Positions 16,896-23,746 of a DNA stretch of 26,457 bases are shown here, piece after piece (the first letter of the stretch is position 1; each line of letters opens with the position of its first letter). The notes under the pieces were generated by a model that was not told the DNA's origin, ran no database searches, and saw only the letters and a program-made list of their open reading frames with translations. Location: IMG/VR virus record IMGVR_UViG_3300025083_000197, positions 1-26,457 of that record. One strand, 5' to 3'. Source of the DNA: a virus. Both the position numbers and the translations under genes were made by a program.

Positions 16896-18401
16896 ATGGC
16901 TTCAATTGAAATATTAGAAAACACTCTCTTAAAACTACTAGTACGTAGAGGTACCAACGAAGATAGAAAGAATATCACCTTAGATGAAGGTGAATTAGGA
17001 TATGCTTCTGATACTACGCGGTTGTTTATAGGAGACGGTACTACTGTTGGAGGTAATTTAATAGGTAACAAATTTTTAGGTAGTAATTCTGTAATTACTC
17101 TTAACACTGGTGAGATAAATGATCTGGCTTTCGATAATGATCATAATACGCTGCAGCGTATTAAGCAAAACGACGGATCAAGTGCTAGTGACTGGGAAAC
17201 TATATCAAATCTAGTTAGCTCTGGTGACGGGACAATACAAATAGATTCTACTCAACGTATTATTGTAGGTACTCTATCTGCTGGTAATTTTTCTGCAGAC
17301 TCGCTAGGAAATAGTATTGAGCTTGACACAAGTAATAGAATAGCATTGAGCAGTAGTATTAGTATCGATGAGATTAAACAACGTACAATTGATGCTACTA
17401 GCTACTTAACTCTACCTTCAAAGCTTAAAATTAGTTCTATTAATTATGATTTTCCTTCAATAGCTGCATCTACAAATAACAGCTTTCTTGTATCTAATAC
17501 TAATAATGAATTATCATGGAGCTTACCTCCAGTTATAACAAGTACCGTACCTACAACTACTGCAAATCAAATACCTGCAGGTACAATAGTACCTTTTGTA
17601 ACAGGAGCTGATTATATACCTTACGGTTGGTTGAAATGTGATGGATCAGAGGTATTAGGTACAGATTATCCTGATTTATCCGGGGTTATAAGTACACGAT
17701 ATGGAGGAACGGTATCAAGTTTCAATCTACCCGACTTTACTAATGGTGCATTGTATGGTACAAATGTGGATGACCCGTTTTTATCTACAAAATATAGCAT
17801 AGCTTCAGGTCATAGTACTAATACGAACGAGCTTTCTGCGTTTGGTACTACGTTTATCATAAAAGCCTTCCAGGATAGCGTACAAGCTCCTACTATTAAC
17901 TTTAGTACACCATTATCTGCGACCTTAAATGGGGTTAATATTACCGATACTACAACAGAATTCTTAAGCGGTACGATAGAAGTTGGATTATCCGGTTTTA
18001 AGGAAGATAATTGCATATATAAAACTGTTTATCTTGATGAACCTGTAATACTTGCTGACAACATAAGCTTAGATAGTGGTATGACGGCATGGCAAACATT
18101 TGATCTAAGTAATATTGGACCTGCAAATATAAAAGCAATCTTTGGTGTAATAAGACCTGGGCAGATGTCGAGCGCAAATGGATATGAACAAATTATATAC
18201 AGTACATATGATAACACAACTGCTCCAGAGGGTAGTACAAAGAAATTTATGTTAGCGAGGCATAAAGGTCCTAATAAGAGAAATGATATGCACACAGCAG
18301 GATTTTCTGCTAGGGTTGATAGGGCTAATAATAATATTTACCTGGCTAGAGCCGGTAGGAACCGTGACATATACATTGAAATACATGGATATAGTGTTTA
18401 A
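16896..18401 (+). CDS. Tail fibre with Mtd-like N-terminus and tail-collar domain (paralogue 2)
   Basis: The product has 501 residues. The N-terminal module (residues about 12-62: LLVRRGTNEDRK, DEGELGYASDTTRLFIGDG, IGNK) and the tail-collar domain (about 226-290: PAGTIVPFV, PYGWLKCDG, YPDLSGVISTRYG, FNLPDF) parallel the upstream gene. The post-collar segment also matches: LSAFGTTFIIKA here against LSAIATNYIIKT there. The middle is shorter than in paralogue 1. The C-terminal about 130 residues are longer and unrelated (from about TVYLDEPVILAD to HGYSV), so the putative receptor-binding tip differs. Tandem duplication followed by tip divergence is the simplest explanation. Confidence 0.85.
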   Translation: MASIEILENTLLKLLVRRGTNEDRKNITLDEGELGYASDTTRLFIGDGTTVGGNLIGNKFLGSNSVITLNTGEINDLAFDNDHNTLQRIKQNDGSSASDWETISNLVSSGDGTIQIDSTQRIIVGTLSAGNFSADSLGNSIELDTSNRIALSSSISIDEIKQRTIDATSYLTLPSKLKISSINYDFPSIAASTNNSFLVSNTNNELSWSLPPVITSTVPTTTANQIPAGTIVPFVTGADYIPYGWLKCDGSEVLGTDYPDLSGVISTRYGGTVSSFNLPDFTNGALYGTNVDDPFLSTKYSIASGHSTNTNELSAFGTTFIIKAFQDSVQAPTINFSTPLSATLNGVNITDTTTEFLSGTIEVGLSGFKEDNCIYKTVYLDEPVILADNISLDSGMTAWQTFDLSNIGPANIKAIFGVIRPGQMSSANGYEQIIYSTYDNTTAPEGSTKKFMLARHKGPNKRNDMHTAGFSARVDRANNNIYLARAGRNRDIYIEIHGYSV

Positions 18402-18405
18402 CTGC

Positions 18406-18413
18406 TGTAAATA
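18406..18413 (+). promoter_or_regulatory. Late-promoter-like element (TGTAAATA) for the 52-residue gene
   Basis: One mismatch to TATAAATA. It ends 5 nt before the ATG at 18419 and lies entirely in the 17-nt gap after the fibre gene. Confidence 0.55.
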
Positions 18414-18418
18414 TCTTT

Positions 18419-18577
18419 ATGGAAGAGTTAATAGTTGAGGGTCTTGATTACGAAGACTTTGTCAATTTAAAAGAATATCTACTTAAATTATCGTTTAATG
18501 TAGATGAATTAGAAGAATTAGTAAAAGTAAAAGACATTATAGGTAAGCTCGATCAGATAATTGACGCGTTTAATTAG
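18419..18577 (+). CDS. Small acidic helical protein (52 aa)
   Basis: This is a complete 52-codon frame from ATG at 18419 to TAG at 18577. The product starts MEELIVEGLDYEDF and ends DQIIDAFN. It has regularly spaced Leu/Ile/Val in VDELEELVKVKDIIGKLDQI, giving a heptad-like helix or short coiled coil. A late-promoter-like element 5 nt upstream and another promoter just after the stop give it its own small unit between fibre and adhesin genes. Function is unknown. A fibre chaperone or small assembly factor would fit the position, but that is only a guess. Confidence 0.7.
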   Translation: MEELIVEGLDYEDFVNLKEYLLKLSFNVDELEELVKVKDIIGKLDQIIDAFN

Positions 18578-18585
18578 TTCTACAG

Positions 18586-18593
18586 TATAAATA
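18586..18593 (+). promoter_or_regulatory. T4 late promoter, exact TATAAATA
   Basis: Exact T4 late consensus in the 22-nt gap between genes, ending 6 nt before the ATG at 18600. It is the best sequence match among the unit-start promoters in this window. Confidence 0.75.
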
Positions 18594-18599
18594 TGTATA

Positions 18600-19463
18600 A
18601 TGGCCTTACCATCCGACATTCTTCTACCATCTGATGCAAGATATTATCAGTTTGTAGAGACAGATTTAAGTTATAACTCAAATTATGATATAGTATGGTC
18701 ATTACAGTTTAAATTACCTGGTGATAATGTATACAATAGTAACTACGAGTATGCTTTTGGCACTTTTTTAACTTCTTTAACAGGAGAATTATCAGCCTTA
18801 CCAGGTCAGTATGTTGGAGATTCGGACCCTCTACTAGTTTCTGGGCAAACTCAAATATTAACAGATCAAATACCTGCTTCTGCAATTACAACAGAGGGAG
18901 AAATAGATATAGTAGTAGATTCTACTACTTTAAGCGGTCAGCTTTTAAAGGTAGTGTTTGATAGTACAGGATTATATGGATTATCCGGTAGAAACGGTAG
19001 AAGTGGTGTTGGAGAACATCAAATTAAGAAAAATAGCATTTGTATTCGTGATTATTTTCACGATTTAGTGTATTATGAGTATTTATCAGCCTTTTCACCT
19101 ACATTTTCGCTTACTTCAGATGAATTTCAAACATTAAGGGTTAGATATGCTAATTTAGGTACTAAAATCTCTATAGATAAGAAGATAGATACAAAATATC
19201 AAACTTTAACCACTATAGAATTACCATTCAGACTAAAATCATTTAATAATCTTAATAATATCTACGTTGGTTATTCATTTTGTACACCTATTTCTACACA
19301 AAATACCGCATTATCTGTTGGTGACTTTCTTCTTAAGAATGCTCATATAGAAGGATTAGAGACTACAGAAGTTTTAACACAAACGATTACTTCAGCACCG
19401 TTAAGCTTTAATCCAAATACATCATTTACAACCGTATCCAATATCACTGCTTTACCAGTGTAG
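18600..19463 (+). CDS. Putative jelly-roll tail/adhesin protein
   Basis: The product has 287 residues, all-beta in appearance. Segments YDIVWSLQFKLPG (about 29-41), LRVRYANLGTKISIDKK, and the closing IYVGYSFC and VGDFLLKNAHIEG alternate as in LamG/concanavalin-like folds. It has no signal peptide or membrane segment. It is a single-gene late unit between the fibre genes and the glycosyltransferase. A fibre-associated or carbohydrate-binding role is inferred from fold pattern and location. I do not recognise a named family. Confidence 0.65.
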   Translation: MALPSDILLPSDARYYQFVETDLSYNSNYDIVWSLQFKLPGDNVYNSNYEYAFGTFLTSLTGELSALPGQYVGDSDPLLVSGQTQILTDQIPASAITTEGEIDIVVDSTTLSGQLLKVVFDSTGLYGLSGRNGRSGVGEHQIKKNSICIRDYFHDLVYYEYLSAFSPTFSLTSDEFQTLRVRYANLGTKISIDKKIDTKYQTLTTIELPFRLKSFNNLNNIYVGYSFCTPISTQNTALSVGDFLLKNAHIEGLETTEVLTQTITSAPLSFNPNTSFTTVSNITALPV

Positions 19464-19480
19464 ATTTTAAAATAAGATAA

Positions 19481-19488
19481 AGTAAATA
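19481..19488 (+). promoter_or_regulatory. Late-promoter-like element (AGTAAATA) for the glycosyltransferase
   Basis: The TAAATA core ends 5 nt before the GTG at 19494. Its geometry supports the GTG as the true start. Confidence 0.5.
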
Positions 19489-19493
19489 GTAGA

Positions 19494-20330
19494 GTGAGTA
19501 AGCTGACTATCGGACTAGCCGTGTACGATGATTATGATGGTGCATTTTTTACACTACAATCACTTAGAATGTACCATTCCGAGGTAATGAATAGAGTTGA
19601 GTTTGTTGTTATAAATAACAATCCTACAAGTGATCATGGAAAAGCTCTTAAACATATAGTTGATACAATAACTGAACCAAAAACCTATCTAGAGTATACA
19701 AAGTATAGTAGTCCTTTTATAAAAGGTAAAATTTTTGATATAGCAGAAACGGAGTATGTATTAGTTATGGATAGTCATGTTTTGTTAGAACCAGGCTCCC
19801 TTAAAAAGTTACTCGATTACTACGACAAAGGTCTTGATAACGGTAATTTATTACAAGGACCTCTTTTGTATGATGATTTATACAATGTATCTACTCATTT
19901 CGATTTTTCTTCTAAAGAATGGAGTGGTTATATGTGGGGAGCATGGGCTACCGATAAGAGAGGAACTAAATCATCTAGTAAGCCGTTCACTGTACCTGGA
20001 AATGGTATGGGTCTATTTAGCTGTAGAAAGGATGCTTGGTTAGGCTTCAATAAGAGTATGAGAGGCTTTGGTGGTGAAGAGGGTTATATACATGAAAAGT
20101 ATAAACTTGAAGGTAAAGAAACTATATGCTTACCATTTCTAAGATGGAATCACCGATTTGCCAAGCCTAGTGGTACTCCTTATAAGCTTGATATAAAACA
20201 AAGATTTAGAAACTATATGATTGCTTTTAAAGAGATAGGAAAAGATACGCAAGAAGTAATTGATAACTTTAAGAAAGTCGTCCCTGCAAATTATATAAAG
20301 GAAGTTAAGAAGGAATTAAATATTGCCTAA
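19494..20330 (+). CDS. Glycosyltransferase, GT-A fold (GT2/GalNAc-transferase-like)
   Basis: The product has 278 residues starting at GTG. No later ATG would keep the first beta strand LTIGLAVYD (4-12), a typical GT-A start. VEFVVINNN (35-43) follows, then VLVMDSHVLLEPG (89-101), where D93-S94-H95 takes the place of the DxD metal site. D-x-H is the form used by polypeptide GalNAc-transferases. Downstream are PGNGMGLFSCRKDAW and GFGGEEGYIHEKY, an acceptor/catalytic-like segment, and a final LRWNHRF. It would transfer a sugar from a nucleotide-sugar donor. The acceptor is unknown; a tail fibre or other virion protein is plausible given the neighbours. The last 15 bp overlap the convergent gene at 20316. 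Confidence 0.8.
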   Translation: MSKLTIGLAVYDDYDGAFFTLQSLRMYHSEVMNRVEFVVINNNPTSDHGKALKHIVDTITEPKTYLEYTKYSSPFIKGKIFDIAETEYVLVMDSHVLLEPGSLKKLLDYYDKGLDNGNLLQGPLLYDDLYNVSTHFDFSSKEWSGYMWGAWATDKRGTKSSSKPFTVPGNGMGLFSCRKDAWLGFNKSMRGFGGEEGYIHEKYKLEGKETICLPFLRWNHRFAKPSGTPYKLDIKQRFRNYMIAFKEIGKDTQEVIDNFKKVVPANYIKEVKKELNIA

Positions 20331-20579
20331 CTTAGCTTCAACTTTTAGGTCTTGATAAAGAGAAGGGAATCTCTCTTCAACATATTTATGAAATGCGAGA
20401 GGCTTAACCCAATCGTTATTATTCATATTAACACCCTTCTCTTCTAGTTTATCTGCTACTTTACCTACACCTTCGATAAGACAAGCCCATCTTACAAATT
20501 CATCGAACTGCATTACTTTTGTCGTACCGTCTTTAAGATTAAAAGTAAATGTCTTCTCGTATTTTTCGTTATTATTCAT
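20316..20579 (-). CDS. Conserved-looking small acidic protein, function unknown
   Basis: The product has 87 residues, starting MNNNEKYEKTFTFNLKDG and ending EAKLGNI. It looks like a small soluble alpha/beta protein: an N-terminal beta hairpin, then helices with FDEFVRWACLIEGVGKVADKLEEKG (split here by a short turn) and HKYVEERFPSLYQDLK. Its stop lies inside the 3' end of the glycosyltransferase gene. Upstream is a TATAATAA sequence rather than the usual TAAATA core, so it may use a different promoter class. No function can be assigned. Confidence 0.6.
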   Translation of the reverse strand: MNNNEKYEKTFTFNLKDGTTKVMQFDEFVRWACLIEGVGKVADKLEEKGVNMNNNDWVKPLAFHKYVEERFPSLYQDLKVEAKLGNI

Positions 20580-20628
20580 ACTATTATTATATGATAGTTC
20601 CTTTCACTCTAATACTATCTCATCACCG

Positions 20629-20653
20629 AAAAAAAGAATATTATATTATTCTT
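20629..20653 (-). terminator. AT-rich hairpin plus T-run ending the 21370-20646 unit
   Basis: On the minus strand, AAGAATA and TATTCTT form a 7-bp stem with a 6-nt loop, running directly into seven T residues (20629-20635 on plus are A). The hairpin includes the stop codon of the gene at 20646. The stem has only one G-C pair, so it may be a weak terminator or mRNA 3' end. Confidence 0.45.
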
Positions 20654-21047
20654 CCGTATCGTCTTTATCTTCGTACGATTTACCAAGATTTAAAGGCTCT
20701 GTAGTTAAAATAACTCTAACAGTTGGTATAAGTTTATACTCATTATTGCAAACCGGACATTTAGCAATAACACTATCTTCGCTCACTACAACTATTTCGT
20801 TAAATCTATAACCTCCGCATGGACATGCAACATTACATGTGCTTATATCTACAAATTCATTTATTTCGCTTTCTAAGGCTAATATACGTGCTTTACTCCG
20901 TGAAAGTGATTGGTATATAGAGGGAACAATTAACTGTATAACAGTTGTAACAAGAAACGCTTCTACAAACCCGAAAATATTTTGAAACGAATAACCTATT
21001 AAGCTTGAAATTAAAAATACAATGAAGATCGAAAAAAGTATTTTCAT
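20646..21047 (-). CDS. Small membrane protein with cytoplasmic zinc-ribbon-like domain
   Basis: The product has 133 residues. Two hydrophobic segments (about 2-20 and 26-46) form a probable membrane hairpin. A short charged helix (about 48-66) and a Cys domain with CPCGG (75-79) and CPVC (97-100) follow, the spacing of a zinc ribbon. The C-terminus is acidic (SYEDKDDTEE). It overlaps the upstream gene by ATGA (21044-21047) and is followed by a hairpin and T-run. Function is unknown; a membrane-anchored factor acting late in infection would fit the promoter upstream of its unit. Confidence 0.65.
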   Translation of the reverse strand: MKILFSIFIVFLISSLIGYSFQNIFGFVEAFLVTTVIQLIVPSIYQSLSRSKARILALESEINEFVDISTCNVACPCGGYRFNEIVVVSEDSVIAKCPVCNNEYKLIPTVRVILTTEPLNLGKSYEDKDDTEE

Positions 21048-21370
21048 ATACTAATTTTAGCCAAATCTTCTGGTATATCAAGTATTATTTTATTAATTTC
21101 ATCTATCTTCTCTTTTATACTATCTATAGCCCCGTAATTAACTTCATTATTACCTTGAGCTATTTCTAGAGAAGCTCGTACTTGTGTAAGAGACACAAAA
21201 GCATTGCCAAGTGATTGTTTAACTGTATCCAAATCATATGGTAAGATAGGTGGAGCCTTTTGCAGCTTCTCATCTTCTTTATATTTGTTCATTTGACTAG
21301 TAGGGTCTAAATCTTTTGAAAATTGCTTATCTGCAATGCCCATACTATAAGGATAATAACCGTTATTCAC
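21044..21370 (-). CDS. Small protein with C-terminal helical region, function unknown
   Basis: The product has 108 residues from a GTG start, supported by a CATAAATA element 6 nt upstream. The N-terminus is Tyr/Gly/Met-rich (NNGYYPYSMG) and then charged. From about residue 55 the sequence is helical with heptad-like spacing (SLGNAFVSLTQVRASLEIA, then SIKEKIDEINKIILDI). It has no enzyme motif. It is the first gene of a two-gene minus-strand late unit and diverges from the putative head-core gene at 21404. Function is unknown. Confidence 0.6.
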   Translation of the reverse strand: MNNGYYPYSMGIADKQFSKDLDPTSQMNKYKEDEKLQKAPPILPYDLDTVKQSLGNAFVSLTQVRASLEIAQGNNEVNYGAIDSIKEKIDEINKIILDIPEDLAKISI

Positions 21371-21376
21371 TTAAAT

Positions 21377-21384
21377 TATTTATG
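21377..21384 (-). promoter_or_regulatory. T4-type late promoter (CATAAATA) for the 21370-20646 unit
   Basis: The plus strand reads TATTTATG. It ends 6 nt before the GTG at 21370. One mismatch to TATAAATA. Confidence 0.65.
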
Positions 21385-21390
21385 TTAGAG

Positions 21391-21398
21391 CATAAATA
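21391..21398 (+). promoter_or_regulatory. T4-type late promoter (CATAAATA) for the 21404 gene
   Basis: It ends 5 nt before the ATG at 21404. It is the mirror image of the element at 21377-21384, with 6 nt between them. Confidence 0.65.
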
Positions 21399-21403
21399 AT
21401 TAC

Positions 21404-21835
21404 ATGACAAAATTCGAAAATAGATTTTTCAAGACTCTTAAAGAGGCCACAGAGGACGAAAAGGCATTTGATGCGGAGTTGGATGATGACACTGCTGCCG
21501 AAGATTTTGATACAGATTTAGAGGTCGATGAGGTTGCTGTTGAAGAAGATCCTGCTGTTCAAGCTGCTAAAGCTCAATCAGCTGCTGCAGAGCAAATGAG
21601 AACCGAGCTCACTGGTTGGATATCTGAAATGGATAAGTTTTTAAATTATCTTAATGGTGAACAAGATTCTATACAAACAGCATTAGCTCAATCTGAATCA
21701 GATACTATTTTTGATAGAATGAAACAATCTGAACAACGCAAAATTGCACGTGTAGCTACTGAGTTAGCTTCATTAGCAGAGTCGTTTAGAGGTTATTTAG
21801 CTCAGACTGAAAACCCATCCTTTAGACACGTTTAA
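21404..21835 (+). CDS. Acidic putative head-core/internal protein
   Basis: The product has 143 residues. The N-terminus MTKFENRFFKTLKEA contains L-K-E|A (cut after E14), which fits the T4 gp21 prohead-protease consensus and the capsid-targeting leaders of T4 internal proteins. A very acidic stretch (about 17-50) follows, with TAAEDFDTDLEVDEV and VEEDPAV. The C-terminal half is helical (AAKAQSAAAEQMRTELTGW and IARVATELASLAESFRGYL). T4 head-core proteins are also acidic or helical and are cleaved by gp21. It is a single-gene late unit ended by a strong intrinsic terminator. The role is inferred from the N-terminus and composition. Confidence 0.65.
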   Translation: MTKFENRFFKTLKEATEDEKAFDAELDDDTAAEDFDTDLEVDEVAVEEDPAVQAAKAQSAAAEQMRTELTGWISEMDKFLNYLNGEQDSIQTALAQSESDTIFDRMKQSEQRKIARVATELASLAESFRGYLAQTENPSFRHV

Positions 21836-22880
21836 AAGCGTTATTAAATTTTTTAATTTCAGTCATTTTAACAATACCTTCCAATTCTCGGAAGGTATTT
21901 TTTTGTATCCAATCCCAACCGATCTCATCCTTGTTAGCTGCTATAGCCATATCGTTAAAATCCTTAAACTTTCTACCTAACGTCTCCGGCCATATAAACA
22001 CGGTCTCTCCTTGTTTAAGTAACGCTTCTGACTTTATCATTGATGCTCTATCACCCCACTGAGAATCAAGCATCCACACTTTATCATACCATTTCAATGT
22101 AGAGTCTAACTGCTCTTGCTGACGCGCGGTAAACGATCTACCACGTTCAGTAATTCCTGCAACTGCTACTGAATTACGTACAAAAAAAGCATCAATAGGG
22201 CCTTCAAAAATATAAACCTTATCGTGATTACTAGAAACTTTATTAATATTAAATAACGTCTTCTCGGCTCCTACTTTACCTAGATACTTCGGCTTTGTTT
22301 TTAAATCAGACGTTTTTACGGTTCGAGTTTGGTAAAACTCTATCTCATTATGCTCGTTTATAAACGGTATTGTAATTCTATTCTTATGAACCTTATCGGT
22401 CAATGAAACGTATAGATTATCAGGTTTATTTACTGCAGTATCAAGTCTTCTCGATCTAATAATGTGGTTACATGCTCTAACAACTGCATTACTACTATAA
22501 AAGTCTTGCTGCATTTTATCTGATAAGTTAATACTATCAGAAGGTAAAGTTGATACTTTAATTACCGGTTTATCGCTACTTGTTTCACTTATTAATGAAT
22601 CAACATCTGGGGTAAAGTCCCGTAACTCAGTTATAATCTCTGTATCAGAAGAGCCAGTTACTTCTTTTATCCATCTATACGGTTTAGACGACCAACCGCA
22701 GTTATGGCAAAATACGTTATCGTTTTTAGGTACGTAGTAACACCTACGTTTTGAATTAAACGATTTACCCTCTCTGCAGATTGGGCATGCACATTGATAG
22801 ACGTTATTAAACTTATTAAAAATAGGTCGATGACCTACTTCATAAAATTTAAGAACAACAAAATCTTCAGGCAATCTCAT
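21822..22880 (-). CDS. 61: DNA primase gp61
   Basis: The product has 352 residues (T4 gp61 has 342). An N-terminal zinc ribbon is clear: C32-P-I-C35 and C58-H-N-C61, with the RRCYYVPKNDNVFCHNCGW block between. The TOPRIM-like catalytic core shows VYIFEGPIDAF (222-232, E226) followed by VWMLDSQWGD (268-277, D272) and KDFND (306-310). It makes RNA primers for the lagging strand with helicase gp41, which is not in the window. It is the last gene of the replication operon and overlaps the exonuclease gene by ATGA. Its 3' end overlaps the convergent gene at 21404 by 14 bp and contains that gene's terminator hairpin in residues about 327-338. Confidence 0.9.
   Translation of the reverse strand: MRLPEDFVVLKFYEVGHRPIFNKFNNVYQCACPICREGKSFNSKRRCYYVPKNDNVFCHNCGWSSKPYRWIKEVTGSSDTEIITELRDFTPDVDSLISETSSDKPVIKVSTLPSDSINLSDKMQQDFYSSNAVVRACNHIIRSRRLDTAVNKPDNLYVSLTDKVHKNRITIPFINEHNEIEFYQTRTVKTSDLKTKPKYLGKVGAEKTLFNINKVSSNHDKVYIFEGPIDAFFVRNSVAVAGITERGRSFTARQQEQLDSTLKWYDKVWMLDSQWGDRASMIKSEALLKQGETVFIWPETLGRKFKDFNDMAIAANKDEIGWDWIQKNTFRELEGIVKMTEIKKFNNAFKRV
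21873..21904 (+). terminator. Intrinsic terminator for the 21404 gene, inside the primase coding sequence
   Basis: A 10-bp perfect stem (AATACCTTCC at 21873-21882 with GGAAGGTATT at 21890-21899) closes a 7-nt loop and runs into seven T residues (21898-21904). It lies 38 nt after the stop of the gene at 21404. On the opposite strand the same bases encode part of gp61. The T-run exists on the plus strand only, so it should not stop primase transcription efficiently. Confidence 0.85.
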
Positions 22881-23746
22881 CCTAATAAAAATTGTAGCTT
22901 ATTAGAAAGAATAAACAACGAGTACCATTGCTCTTTCTTCTTAAGAATGTTTTTAAAATCTCTTTCTTCGCATTCTGCTACAAAACTACTCCAATCAACC
23001 TCAATACTTACATCTAATTGATCTTGATAGTACTCCTTTTCTTTATCATGAGACATAACTTCACGTAAGTCGAAGACTTTCATATTTCTAGTAAAGATAT
23101 TCTCTTGCTCTTCAGTAAGGGTAAACTCACCATCTAACCACTTACGTACTTTCGCTTTACCGAAGCGTGGTACTCCAGGGACATTATCAGACTTATCACC
23201 TAGAAGACATTTAGCATTTAACCATTCCTCTTTCGTATAGCCTGTATCAGCTTCGAACGTCTCTATAACAAACTCTCGCTTGCGTATAGGGTCAAAAAGA
23301 ATAGTATCTTTATTAATTAACTGTAAAAAGTCCCTATCAACTGATACTATTACCTTCTTACCTTCAAAAGACTTACAAATATAAGCTACTATATCATCGG
23401 CTTCACGCTCTCTTGGAAAGATAGATGTTATTCCTATATTTCTCAACATAGTCTTGATGACTTCGTTCTGTTGATGAGGTGAACTATCCTTCGATCTATT
23501 ACCTTTATATTCTGAAAGTTCTTCTTTACGTATATTTTGCTGATACTCTACCTTTTCATCCCATACAACTATAGTCTTTGTGGGTTTAAAGCGGTTAATA
23601 TATGAGTAGATAGCATTTAAAGTAAAATAAATATGAAAATTAGCTATTTGTAAGGGATCCTCTATACCTGTACGCTTGGATTGTGTTTTAGCGGTCCAAA
23701 ATGTTCTATGAACTAGATTATTCCCATCAATTATTAGTGTTTTCAT
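22877..23746 (-). CDS. rnh: 5'-3' exonuclease / RNase H, FEN family
   Basis: The product has 289 residues (T4 RNase H has 305). Metal-binding acidic residues expected of the FEN/PIN-like nuclease fold are visible: D7 in IIDGNN, D63 in VVWDEK, E115/D117/D118 in REREADD, D137/D139 in VSVDRDF, and D184/D187 in LLGDKSDNVPGVPRFG, the start of the helix-3-turn-helix region. The basic arch has R73, K81 and R84. The GDKSDNVPGVPRFG block is closer to the polymerase-I exonuclease/T5 D15 style than to T4. It would remove RNA primers on the lagging strand. It overlaps primase by 4 nt and the upstream gene by 20 nt. Confidence 0.85.
   Translation of the reverse strand: MKTLIIDGNNLVHRTFWTAKTQSKRTGIEDPLQIANFHIYFTLNAIYSYINRFKPTKTIVVWDEKVEYQQNIRKEELSEYKGNRSKDSSPHQQNEVIKTMLRNIGITSIFPREREADDIVAYICKSFEGKKVIVSVDRDFLQLINKDTILFDPIRKREFVIETFEADTGYTKEEWLNAKCLLGDKSDNVPGVPRFGKAKVRKWLDGEFTLTEEQENIFTRNMKVFDLREVMSHDKEKEYYQDQLDVSIEVDWSSFVAECEERDFKNILKKKEQWYSLFILSNKLQFLLG

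Larger units (their letters stand above)
21374..21401. repeat. Perfect 11-bp inverted repeat carrying divergent late promoters
   Basis: AATTATTTATG (21374-21384) and CATAAATAATT (21391-21401) are exact reverse complements with a 6-nt spacer (ttagag). Each arm contains a CATAAATA promoter for one of the flanking genes. Confidence 0.85.

Noticed and set aside
15460-18401. Diversity-generating retroelement suggested by the Mtd-like fibre N-termini
   Set aside because: No reverse transcriptase, template repeat or adenine-biased variable repeat is seen in the window. The Mtd-like module is common in fibres without such systems.
20348-20380. AGAGA / TCTCT hairpin after the glycosyltransferase as a terminator
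   Set aside because: The stem is only 5 bp and no T-run follows, so it is not a convincing intrinsic terminator.
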